Of a stretch of 8,078 bases of DNA, positions 1 to 6,702 are shown one piece after another. Origin of the DNA: an uncultured Propionibacteriaceae bacterium (GTDB lineage Bacteria > Actinomycetota > Actinomycetes > Propionibacteriales > Propionibacteriaceae); assembly GCA_947038745.1 (NCBI GenBank), contig CAMQXE010000050.1, positions 1-8,078 of the forward strand. Reading direction: 5' to 3'. The first letter of the stretch is position 1. Each line of letters begins with the position of its first letter. Below the pieces are notes generated by a model. That model saw only the letters and a list, made by a program, of their open reading frames with translations. It was not told the DNA's origin and made no database searches. The position numbers and the translations under genes are program-made.

Positions 1-1759
1 GCTTGTCTGGCAGCGAGACTCCAGGCGTCCCACCAGGAATAATCTGCACTTGCCCTGTGACATTGAAAACCCAACCCTTAGTCGGAGTTGAATCGGCATA
101 GTACGGATCGTATTTCCACTCTGACCGTGGAGCACCGCTAGAGACAATATCGGGTTTGCCATCACCTGTGACATCGCAAGCGCCACGAGCTAAAGAGCCA
201 CCCATGCCTGAGGTGAACTCACCTAGCCAACTCTTCGTATCAGCCTGATCTAGCGGGGTCATACCTGGTTCAGCACTTGGATCGGCAGGCTTAGGGCTAA
301 TCGGTTCAATGGGGTCAGTCGTTGCCGGTTCGCCTTGATGGGAAAGGTCGATAGTCCAGACATCTACTTTCTTGGCAGCATCACCGGTATAAATCGTCGT
401 GAGCTTGTCGGTACCGCGACGTGGTATGACACCCACACGCAGACCGCCGTCACCAGCATCACCATCTTCACTAGCTAGCCAGGCCTTCTGTGACGTTGGA
501 ATGTCATCAATACCTCGGCCAACTGACCAGTTCTGCTTCAAAGCCGTTGCAGAAATAACCAAAGCCCCCGGATGTTCTTCATTATCGGGCCTCCCAACGA
601 CTAGCGCGCCAGGGTGGTCATCATCAGTGACGAAGGCCAGCGCACTACCGATTCGGCCTCGTACTGGCTGCCGGATGAGCGTACCAGCAGCCTCTCCATC
701 GCGTAGTACAGCAGGTTCCGCTGTCGCTGCAGTATTGACGCTGACCGAAGAATGTTCCTCGCTGCCGTAGACGATGGATACTGCGCCAGTACGTCCATTA
801 GCCAGCGGTGCGCCAATGGCAACATCATCAATACCATCTTCATTGATATCGCCAACACCCGTAATAGCTCTACCAAAATCTTGCCCGGCGCCTGCGTTTA
901 TGACTGCGGATGCGTCGGCAAGCGGCTTAGACCCCTCGGTAGCAGGTATCAGCCATACTGCGCCGTTCGCGCTATCGCCAGCAGCGATTACCGGAGCCAC
1001 ATCACCGGCAACATAGCCAACCGAGGCAAGCGTCGTAATAGTTGCACCAGTCCAACTTGCCGTTGCGTCAGCAGCATTTTTGCTTCCTGAATCTGGAACC
1101 GAGGCGAAATAGTGCACAGTATCGCCTGCGGCGATAACGAAACCACGATCGTCTGGAGAAAAGGTTGACCCCATACCCGTAATCGCCGTTGGAGTATCTG
1201 GCAAAGCGACTGACGCCTGAACCGGGATCTCTCCGCCTTGCGGTTTCTTGCTCAGATCAGCTAGAACCACCGATTTGTCCGCGCTGACCCCTAGAACAGC
1301 CTTGCCTTGGGGGCCTGTAGATATGCAAGCAATTTGTTCACCAAAATGCTGTACCCCAGCTGGCGCTTTGTAGAAAATGGCTTCTGGCTGGTCTGCTATC
1401 GAGCGGATAACTTCATTGATTGCCGAGCCATAGGGAATGTATGGAACTACCGCAACCCGTTTGAGCTCTGGATCAACAAAGATCATGTCAGCTAGACCAT
1501 CACCGGTTACATCACATGACGTAGCCGGGAAGCTATTCGCATCAGGGTAGGTAATCCGATCAGTTTTTCTAATCACATCATGATAACGAGAAGGATCAAT
1601 ATGTGACCAACGTTTCTCTTTGGAATCAATGTCAGTCGCATGCTTTTCTGCATCTACCGCAGAAGCCAATGGCATAGAAGCAAAAGTTAATGTCACGGCC
1701 AATCCGCAAAGCGCTAGCCGTGACATGTGAAGAAATAGTCCATTATTAGGACTAGGCAT
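1..1759 (-). CDS. Secreted FG-GAP repeat (beta-propeller) protein, 3' end beyond the window
   Basis: An open frame of 586 codons runs from ATG at 1759 to the left edge without a stop, so the C-terminus is missing. GGAGG at 1766-1770, six bases upstream, supports this start; an in-frame ATG at codon 12 is less well placed. Residues 12-34 form a signal peptide with a likely cut after ASA (residue 34). The mature part has FG-GAP/integrin-alpha-like motifs with Ca2+-loop Asp patterns: DVTGDGLAD (83-91), DINEDGIDD (304-312, followed by AIGAP) and DVTGDGKPD (529-537, followed by SGAP). Blades between them are degenerate. A Pro/Glu-rich segment near 476-500 breaks up the propeller. FG-GAP proteins usually bind proteins or glycans outside the cell, but no specific ligand can be read here. 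An iron box overlaps its promoter, so expression is probably raised under iron limitation. No LPXTG motif or anchor is visible because the end is cut off. Confidence 0.9.
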   Translation of the reverse strand, partial: MPSPNNGLFLHMSRLALCGLAVTLTFASMPLASAVDAEKHATDIDSKEKRWSHIDPSRYHDVIRKTDRITYPDANSFPATSCDVTGDGLADMIFVDPELKRVAVVPYIPYGSAINEVIRSIADQPEAIFYKAPAGVQHFGEQIACISTGPQGKAVLGVSADKSVVLADLSKKPQGGEIPVQASVALPDTPTAITGMGSTFSPDDRGFVIAAGDTVHYFASVPDSGSKNAADATASWTGATITTLASVGYVAGDVAPVIAAGDSANGAVWLIPATEGSKPLADASAVINAGAGQDFGRAITGVGDINEDGIDDVAIGAPLANGRTGAVSIVYGSEEHSSVSVNTAATAEPAVLRDGEAAGTLIRQPVRGRIGSALAFVTDDDHPGALVVGRPDNEEHPGALVISATALKQNWSVGRGIDDIPTSQKAWLASEDGDAGDGGLRVGVIPRRGTDKLTTIYTGDAAKKVDVWTIDLSHQGEPATTDPIEPISPKPADPSAEPGMTPLDQADTKSWLGEFTSGMGGSLARGACDVTGDGKPDIVSSGAPRSEWKYDPYYADSTPTKGWVFNVTGQVQIIPGGTPGVSLPDK

Positions 1760-1765
1760 GGAGAT

Positions 1766-1770
1766 CCTCC
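1766..1770 (-). promoter_or_regulatory. Ribosome binding site of the FG-GAP gene
   Basis: GGAGG on the minus strand lies six bases before the ATG at 1759 and decides between that start and the later in-frame ATG at codon 12. Confidence 0.8.
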
Positions 1771-1784
1771 AGTAGCAGTTTGTT

Positions 1785-1803
1785 TTAGGTGAGGCTATCC
1801 TAA
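1785..1803 (-). promoter_or_regulatory. DtxR/IdeR iron box
   Basis: The plus strand reads TTAGGTGAGGCTATCCTAA, an interrupted palindrome with TTAGG and CCTAA arms. It matches the actinobacterial DtxR/IdeR operator consensus TTAGGTTAGGCTAACCTAA at 17 of 19 positions. It covers the proposed -10 element of the FG-GAP gene promoter and lies 25 bases from its start codon, the usual position for repression by iron-loaded DtxR or IdeR. No other comparable box was seen in the window. Confidence 0.8.
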
Positions 1804-1825
1804 CCCCTTGCCTCGGGTGGTGCAA
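1797..1825 (-). promoter_or_regulatory. Probable promoter of the FG-GAP gene
   Basis: On the minus strand, TTGCAC (1825-1820) is followed by 17 bases and then TAGGAT (1802-1797). TAGGAT is a good actinobacterial -10 element; the -35 matches TTGACA only in its TTG. Transcription would begin near 1790, giving a leader of about 30 bases. The -10 lies within the iron box, which gives the assignment extra support. Confidence 0.55.
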
Positions 1826-1850
1826 CTCCCCCAAGCCCAACCTCGGGTGG
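1811..1850. repeat. Pair of 10-base direct repeats upstream of the iron-regulated promoter
   Basis: CCTCGGGTGG occurs at 1811-1820 and again at 1841-1850, exactly 30 bases apart, about three helical turns. The first copy touches the proposed -35 element. The spacing would suit a dimeric regulator binding one face of the DNA, but chance or an old duplication is also possible. No known operator is recognised. Confidence 0.5.
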
Positions 1851-1852
1851 AG
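1826..1852 (-). other. Weak stem-loop between the ECF operon and the FG-GAP gene
   Basis: CTCCACC and GGGGGAG on the minus strand can pair with one mismatch around a loop of about 13 bases. No T-run follows, so it is not a convincing intrinsic terminator. It is the best hairpin I found after the S-component stop, which suggests that some transcription of the ECF operon may continue into the FG-GAP gene, or that termination there needs Rho. Confidence 0.25.
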
Positions 1853-1897
1853 CTACCGAAACCCACAAGCTAGCCATTCTCCCTTGCTATCATGGAA

Positions 1898-2806
1898 TTA
1901 AAGCGTTGGCGTTGGCTCTTTATCTACGTCAGCAGTAGTTCCCTTTATGCCATAGGAAGCACGACGCGATGCCCGCCGAAGAGTAGCAAGGACCGCCGGT
2001 CCAACAATAGAAATTGCCAGAGTATTAGTAATAGCTCGCCCAGTATCCCAACCTGCTGTTGACGTCAATAATGTAAAGACCACAAATCTACCTAAATTAT
2101 CCATGATCGGCGCACCAGCGACATAGGAAATAGCACCTTTATGGTAGTAGACCTCTGCCCCAGTAATAAATGGCCAGAACCATAGATTCATAATGAATCC
2201 GAATCCATATGAGACTACAATCCCATAGACAACCAGCATCACAATTTCTGCCTTGCCATGAACCTTTCGTGGGAGCAACCCCGCTCCCATGCCGATCCAA
2301 GCTGAGGCCATCATTTGGAATGGCAGCCATGGCCCAACGCCAGCGGTCAATAAAGCCGAAGCAAAAAGCGAGGTACACCCCAGGACAAACCCAAACCCGG
2401 CCCCAAACACTCTTCCGGCTAATACCAGCATGAAGAAAACCGTCTCGATGCCTGCCGTACCTGCCCCCAAAGGACGTAGCGCAGCGTTGATTGCTGACAG
2501 CACCCCGAGCATCGCAAGCGCTTTAGAATCCATACCCCCTTCGGATAACTCCGCCAATACCACAATGATGATGATTGGCAAGATTCCAAAGAAAATGAAT
2601 GGCGCATCAACACCATGTTGCAGCGACGAAGGCTTGACCTTCACAAAGAGCGGCCATGCAAACATCATTAACCCCGCGATCGAGGCGATAGTCAAGACCA
2701 AGGCGGAACGGCGACCTATCCGTACCGCTTGGTCTTTACGCCCCCACTGGATCCGGCGCGGCTCAGAACGCTTTACTGACGGATCAGTTTCAGCCATGAC
2801 ACTCAT
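1898..2806 (-). CDS. ECF transporter S component (substrate-binding membrane subunit, CbrT-like)
   Basis: This 302-residue protein should be the membrane subunit that binds the vitamin and delivers it through the ECF module. After a charged cytoplasmic N-terminus (about 1-33) come eight or nine hydrophobic segments, near 34-54, 68-86, 94-112, 119-131, 133-155, 164-179, 187-210, 236-252 and 259-277. Family marks include an AxxxA motif (A105-A109) in the helix that normally packs on EcfT, the G-R-V-F-G turn (131-135), and GPWLPFQM (158-165), which matches the GPWTPxQM signature of CbrT/SCO2325-type S components. The two leading membrane segments are extra relative to the six-helix core. The ATG overlaps the ATPase stop as ATGA and has GGAGG seven bases upstream (2814-2818). 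The substrate is inferred as cobalamin or a corrinoid from family resemblance and the upstream surface proteins; another vitamin cannot be excluded. Confidence 0.85.
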   Translation of the reverse strand: MSVMAETDPSVKRSEPRRIQWGRKDQAVRIGRRSALVLTIASIAGLMMFAWPLFVKVKPSSLQHGVDAPFIFFGILPIIIIVVLAELSEGGMDSKALAMLGVLSAINAALRPLGAGTAGIETVFFMLVLAGRVFGAGFGFVLGCTSLFASALLTAGVGPWLPFQMMASAWIGMGAGLLPRKVHGKAEIVMLVVYGIVVSYGFGFIMNLWFWPFITGAEVYYHKGAISYVAGAPIMDNLGRFVVFTLLTSTAGWDTGRAITNTLAISIVGPAVLATLRRASRRASYGIKGTTADVDKEPTPTL

Positions 2807-4416
2807 CGGGATGCCTCCGTTTCTAAGGCCACCGCAACATCACTAACCCGCAGCCAACGATCAGACAAGATTTTTGCTACCTGGGGTGCAAATGCTGGGG
2901 ATGCGCCTAACACCTCACGCACTGGCCCCTGCGAAACAATCTCTCCCTCTGCCATCACCACAGCAGCATCTGCAACTGTCGCAACAAACTCCACGTCGTG
3001 AGTCGAGACAACAATGGAATGCCCAGCACCAGCCAACTTCCGTAAAACATCCGCAAAAACTCCCTTAGCGGTGTAATCAAGGCCACGAGTTGGTTCATCA
3101 AGTAAGAGCACTGGCGGTGCAGCCGACAGTTGCACGGCTAGCACCAGCGCCAGCCGCTGCCCTTCGGATAAATCCCGGGGATGATGATCGCCAGCGATGC
3201 CCGGTGCAATTGACTCTAGAAGCGCCTGACAGGTTCCTGGCTCTGCTCCAGATTCAGTATCTGCAGCCGCACATTCGTCAAGCACGGACTCCAAGTAGAG
3301 CAGGTCGCTTGCTGTTTGAGGCACAAGACCAACCAACGCCCTGGCTTTTGCTGCTGACAGTTGCTTTGGATCTTTTCCTGCGACATCGACGCTGCCGCCT
3401 TGCCTCGGGACTGAACCTTGCAAGGCCCATAACAGCGACGATTTCCCTGACCCATTGCGGCCCATCATTGCCAAGATTTCACCCGTATGCAGCGTTAGAT
3501 CTATGCCCCGAACTGCAACCGTTGGGCCGTAGCGGACAACAACATCATGAGCTTGCAAGGCAATCTTGTCGCTAGCGTTAGTCCGCACTGGAGGCGGCGG
3601 CACCGCTGCAAGACGTTCACGGATATCTGAAGCCCGACGACGGGCATCGCGCACAGACAACGGCAACGGCCGCCAACCACAGATCCGGCCGAGCTCAACG
3701 ATGGGTGGAGCGATAGTGCTGGTTTCCATCATGGTTGCCGGGGCCCCCGATGTTACCTGTCCAACATCATCGATATGAATAATCGTGTCCGCGAACGGAA
3801 CTACCCGCTCTGTGCGGTGTTCGGCAAGGACCACCGTAGTGCCTAAGTCTTGAACTAGGCGGGCTAACGTCGCAAGAACCTCTTCTGCAGCGGTCGGATC
3901 AAGTGCTGAGGTTGGCTCGTCAAGGATGAGCACCTGCGGATGTGTAGTAAGTACCGCACCGATCGCCACCCGCTGTTGTTGCCCGCCGGACAAGGTACGT
4001 AAGGCTCGACGACGAAGTTCCGCAATACCAAGGAGGTCTAGCGTCTCCTCGACTCTACGACGCATGACGTCTGCTTTCATGCCGAGTTGTTCCATGCCAT
4101 AAGCAAGTTCGTCCTCGACAGTGTCAGTCACGAACCCGGCAAGTGGGTCTTGCCCCACAACACCCACCAGATGCGCAAACTCTCGGGGTGGACGCCCATG
4201 CGTCGTTACTCCGGCAACGCTTACTCTTCCTTCAAGATGCCCGCCGGTAAAGTGCGGAACTAAACCGTTGAAGGTTCCCAGTAACGTCGATTTTCCTGAC
4301 CCAGTACGGCCAACAAGTAGCGCAAGTTCTCCTTCTGCGATCTGAAGATTTACTCGATCAAGTGTCGGGATTTCTTGCCCGTGGTACCAAAAGCTCACGT
4401 CTTCAAGCGTGATCAT
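2803..4416 (-). CDS. Fused energy-coupling factor ATPase (EcfA-EcfA')
   Basis: A 537-residue protein carries two ABC ATPase domains in one chain, replacing the separate EcfA1 and EcfA2 of Firmicutes. It powers uptake by the S and T subunits on the cytoplasmic side. Domain 1 (about 1-225): Walker A GRTGSGKST (36-44), Q-loop Q89, the EcfA-typical EDELAYG (101-107), signature LSGGQ (142-146), Walker B LILDE with E167, and H-loop H200. Domain 2 (about 285-510): Walker A GRNGSGKSS (319-327), Q-loop Q367, signature LSEGQ (416-420), Walker B LLLDE with E441, and H-loop H473. All catalytic residues are present in both halves, so both sites look active. A Pro/Arg-rich linker (about 240-285) joins them. 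The start ATG overlaps the EcfT stop as ATGA and has AAGGAGG seven bases upstream, which indicates translational coupling. Confidence 0.96.
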   Translation of the reverse strand: MITLEDVSFWYHGQEIPTLDRVNLQIAEGELALLVGRTGSGKSTLLGTFNGLVPHFTGGHLEGRVSVAGVTTHGRPPREFAHLVGVVGQDPLAGFVTDTVEDELAYGMEQLGMKADVMRRRVEETLDLLGIAELRRRALRTLSGGQQQRVAIGAVLTTHPQVLILDEPTSALDPTAAEEVLATLARLVQDLGTTVVLAEHRTERVVPFADTIIHIDDVGQVTSGAPATMMETSTIAPPIVELGRICGWRPLPLSVRDARRRASDIRERLAAVPPPPVRTNASDKIALQAHDVVVRYGPTVAVRGIDLTLHTGEILAMMGRNGSGKSSLLWALQGSVPRQGGSVDVAGKDPKQLSAAKARALVGLVPQTASDLLYLESVLDECAAADTESGAEPGTCQALLESIAPGIAGDHHPRDLSEGQRLALVLAVQLSAAPPVLLLDEPTRGLDYTAKGVFADVLRKLAGAGHSIVVSTHDVEFVATVADAAVVMAEGEIVSQGPVREVLGASPAFAPQVAKILSDRWLRVSDVAVALETEASR

Positions 4417-5645
4417 GTCAGGGCCTCCTTCGTAGCAACAAGGGGTTCAGCAGCGTGATGAGCTAACAAAGAACGTCGTTCTTCATCTGGTTCTGTCGTT
4501 ACCTCTTCGGGGAGGAAACCTTCAAACGGCGGCAGCGGTGGTGGGGTGAGCCAGGCCGGAATTAGACCAATCAAGATTGCAGCAAGCGGCCCCCAAGCCA
4601 AGAGCGGCCATGAGGCCTGAATCATTGATGGATTTAGTGCTGTCGGATCCAGCCCCGAGCTAGCGCTCATGGCAAATGCCACTGCCAATCCCGAAATTGC
4701 AACCACTATCTCAGCCAGTTGCCATCTATCTGGGCGGTAACGTGAACGCTGTACTCGCTTGCCTGCGCTACCAAAGCCGGTAAGTGCAAGCAAGATACCG
4801 ATGAGCAGCATGGGTTTACCCAAATACCATGGCGTTGTTGTATCGAGAGTTCCATAGATGCCTACGCATAGACCGATCAGGCCTAATACCATCGCGACAC
4901 CTGTCCGACGACGAGCTCTTTTGCTGATCTCTCCGGCTCTGCCGTAGCCGCGTGAATCCATTGATGCGGCGAGCTGCAGCGAACGGTTAAGCGCATCTTC
5001 AAGTACCGGAATAATGATTGCCCGTAGTGCTTTGCGTTTCTTCTCTACTGAACCGCGAAGCCGTCGTGCGCGATTGACTCGTTGAACACTCTCTGCGAGT
5101 TGCGGCAGCACAGATAACGAGACTACGACGACGGTACCTACCTCATAGAGAGCCGATGGCAATGATTTCAGTAGACGTTTCGGGTTAGCTAATGCGTTAG
5201 CAGAACCAAAGCAGATCACCATCGTTGCTAAACGTAATCCGTCGTAGAGCCCACCTAGCAGCGCTTCTGCTGAAACATTACCGAATAGGCGGATGCCAGC
5301 AGCCCACGCCGGTAGCGGAATGCTTGGGAGCCGCAAGATGATGGTGTCTCCTTCACCTCCGCCGAAAATAACGCGGAAACCAACGCGCATGGCAATGATG
5401 AAAAGCCCCAGCGACACATACATCTTGAATGACAATGCCCAAGGCGCATCGGTTCGTCTTGAGGTTACGACGAAGCAAGCCACGGCACAGATCAGGAGCA
5501 GCAGCCAAGGGTTAGTCGTACGGCTTGAGGCCATAGCAAGCCCCAGTGCCCATAGCCACCACGCGCCTGGGTGAAGATCACGCGGGAGAAAATACGTAGC
5601 CCCTGCCCAACGCCGTAGTTGTTCTAAGGGTCCGCGTCTGGTCAC
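4413..5645 (-). CDS. ecfT: ECF transporter transmembrane coupling subunit EcfT (CbiQ family)
   Basis: I choose GTG at 5645 (410 residues), 34 bases after the preceding stop, with a weak AAAGAG eight bases upstream. The frame stays open to an ATG at 5741, but that start would overlap the preceding gene by 62 bases and add a stretch that does not look like EcfT. The typical opening, LHPGAWWLWALG (24-35), follows directly. EcfT joins the S component to the ATPases through two cytoplasmic coupling helices: here RARRLRG (192-198) and MDSRGYG (229-235), the latter matching the AxARGxG motif. Membrane segments lie before these (about 28-65 and 75-90, plus 130-150) and four more follow (about 250-267, 276-292, 310-328, 346-366). 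A usual EcfT is about 250-270 residues with one helix after the coupling region, so this C-terminal part is an extension. It ends in a charged cytoplasmic tail. Confidence 0.9.
   Translation of the reverse strand: MTRRGPLEQLRRWAGATYFLPRDLHPGAWWLWALGLAMASSRTTNPWLLLLICAVACFVVTSRRTDAPWALSFKMYVSLGLFIIAMRVGFRVIFGGGEGDTIILRLPSIPLPAWAAGIRLFGNVSAEALLGGLYDGLRLATMVICFGSANALANPKRLLKSLPSALYEVGTVVVVSLSVLPQLAESVQRVNRARRLRGSVEKKRKALRAIIIPVLEDALNRSLQLAASMDSRGYGRAGEISKRARRRTGVAMVLGLIGLCVGIYGTLDTTTPWYLGKPMLLIGILLALTGFGSAGKRVQRSRYRPDRWQLAEIVVAISGLAVAFAMSASSGLDPTALNPSMIQASWPLLAWGPLAAILIGLIPAWLTPPPLPPFEGFLPEEVTTEPDEERRSLLAHHAAEPLVATKEALT
4424..4430 (-). promoter_or_regulatory. Strong ribosome binding site of the fused ATPase gene
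   Basis: AAGGAGG on the minus strand, seven bases before the ATG at 4416, lies inside the end of the EcfT gene. It is the strongest Shine-Dalgarno sequence seen in the operon. Confidence 0.85.
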
Positions 5646-5679
5646 GATCTGCGCTCTTTTTGTGTAGTGATACGCACGC

Positions 5680-6702
5680 TTAACGTTCCAGCTGGCGTCG
5701 ACGATGCCTAGACATGAGGAACGCACCGAGCATGAGTGCAAGAATTACTCCTCCTGCCACCCAAGGTGCAAAGTCGCTTGCACCTGCTTGGCGTTTAATG
5801 ACCTCATTAACATCAGGGGCATCTTCGCCTCCTGAATAGCGCACCGATGAGATAGCCACCCCAGGCGAGGCGCCTGCGTGTTCCCGTGGTAGCGGCGCTG
5901 GAGCATTACCTCCAGAACTTGCGCTAGTCGTCGCGGCTCCTGGTGCTGCTGGATCTTGCTGTTGTGTAGTGCCATCAGAGGCGACTACCACAGAGGTTCC
6001 ATTGGTTGCAGCTCCTGTGCCAGTAGTCGTAGCAGCCTGGGAGGTATGTACATCCGGTGCTTTTTCTTCAATATCAGTAGATTTTGGCGCTGGCTCGTCT
6101 GCCGTATTACAGCCTTGTCCCGCCGTTCCCGGCCGTGATGGCGCAACCCGTGGCATCGGATTTGATTCTGCGGTCTTATTCATCGAAAAGGACCAACCTT
6201 CAAAGCCACCAGGCACAGCCTTGCGGTTCTTTACACCCCACTGAGAATAAGTCCATTCACAGTTGTTACCGGCCCACCAGTAGGACCAATAGGCGTTCGC
6301 CGGAGGAGTATCAATACATGCTTCTTGATAATCGCTTTTTTCGCGAATTGAAAGTTTTTCAACCGCTGAAGGACGGTTTTCGATACGACAGATGAACGCA
6401 TCTCCCCAACGCTGCACACCTGCTATCTGGAAACCTGCTCCTTTAAGCGCGTCAAGGCCCGTCCCTGGACTAGCTTCAGGAAAGCAGCGAACGAGCGTGG
6501 TGCCGCCAAGGTCTTGAAAATCGATAACTACGGTGACTCCCTTTTCTGTCGGACAGATCCCAGGAATACCTCGACTCTGATTTACCGCAACTGCCGAGGG
6601 TGTGAACACCACGAGGTTTGCCACACATAAAGTGCTGGCAATACAAGCAAGAGCCACTCTCCAAAAACTACGGGGCCTATGGGCTAGCCACACACTCATC
6701 AT
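5680..6702 (-). CDS. Secreted membrane-anchored protein with DUF4430/transcobalamin-like beta domain (SCO2322-like)
   Basis: A 340-residue protein. The ATG at 6702 overlaps the previous stop as ATGA; an ATG directly after it (6699) is an equal choice. The ribosome site is weak (AAAGAAG). Residues 1-39 form a long signal peptide with a probable cut after AVA. Residues 57-173 resemble DUF4430, the fold of the C-terminal domain of intrinsic factor and transcobalamin: a VTVVIDF strand, TGLDALKGAGF (81-91, compare SLLDALKAA in transcobalamin), WGDAFICRIEN (99-109), AYWSYWWA (137-144) and a closing PGGFEGWSFS strand (164-173). Cysteines at 50, 73, 105, 129 and 148 could form disulfides. A Thr/Ala/Pro-rich stalk (about 178-305), one membrane helix (about 313-330) and a basic tail follow. 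No LPXTG motif is present. I recall similar proteins beside ECF genes in Streptomyces (SCO2322). A role as an extracellular ligand-binding partner of the transporter is inferred. Confidence 0.8.
   Translation of the reverse strand: MMSVWLAHRPRSFWRVALACIASTLCVANLVVFTPSAVAVNQSRGIPGICPTEKGVTVVIDFQDLGGTTLVRCFPEASPGTGLDALKGAGFQIAGVQRWGDAFICRIENRPSAVEKLSIREKSDYQEACIDTPPANAYWSYWWAGNNCEWTYSQWGVKNRKAVPGGFEGWSFSMNKTAESNPMPRVAPSRPGTAGQGCNTADEPAPKSTDIEEKAPDVHTSQAATTTGTGAATNGTSVVVASDGTTQQQDPAAPGAATTSASSGGNAPAPLPREHAGASPGVAISSVRYSGGEDAPDVNEVIKRQAGASDFAPWVAGGVILALMLGAFLMSRHRRRQLER

Larger units (their letters stand above)
1760..1897. other. Intergenic region between the ECF operon and the FG-GAP gene
   Basis: This is the only sizeable non-coding stretch in the window. 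It contains the iron box, proposed promoter, direct repeat and weak hairpin described separately. I saw no small ORF with a ribosome site and no RNA gene in it. Confidence 0.8.

Noticed and set aside
399..1090. Overlapping plus- and minus-strand open frames
   Set aside because: They run against or out of frame with the FG-GAP gene, whose continuous 586-codon frame, signal peptide and repeats explain this region.
1760..1897. Cobalamin riboswitch in the intergenic region
   Set aside because: No B12-box-like sequence or extended fold was seen, and the region is too short. Any riboswitch for the operon would lie beyond the right edge.
2289..2846. Plus-strand open frame of 185 codons
   Set aside because: It lies opposite the S-component gene, which has clear membrane helices and family motifs. 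The plus-strand product has no recognisable domain and no convincing ribosome site.
3090..3575. Plus-strand open frame of 161 codons
   Set aside because: It is antisense to the second ATPase domain, where Walker A, signature and Walker B are intact. It is a shadow of that gene.
5646..5741. ATG at 5741 as the EcfT start
   Set aside because: It would overlap the preceding gene by 62 bases, and the added residues do not resemble an EcfT N-terminus. GTG at 5645 fits better.
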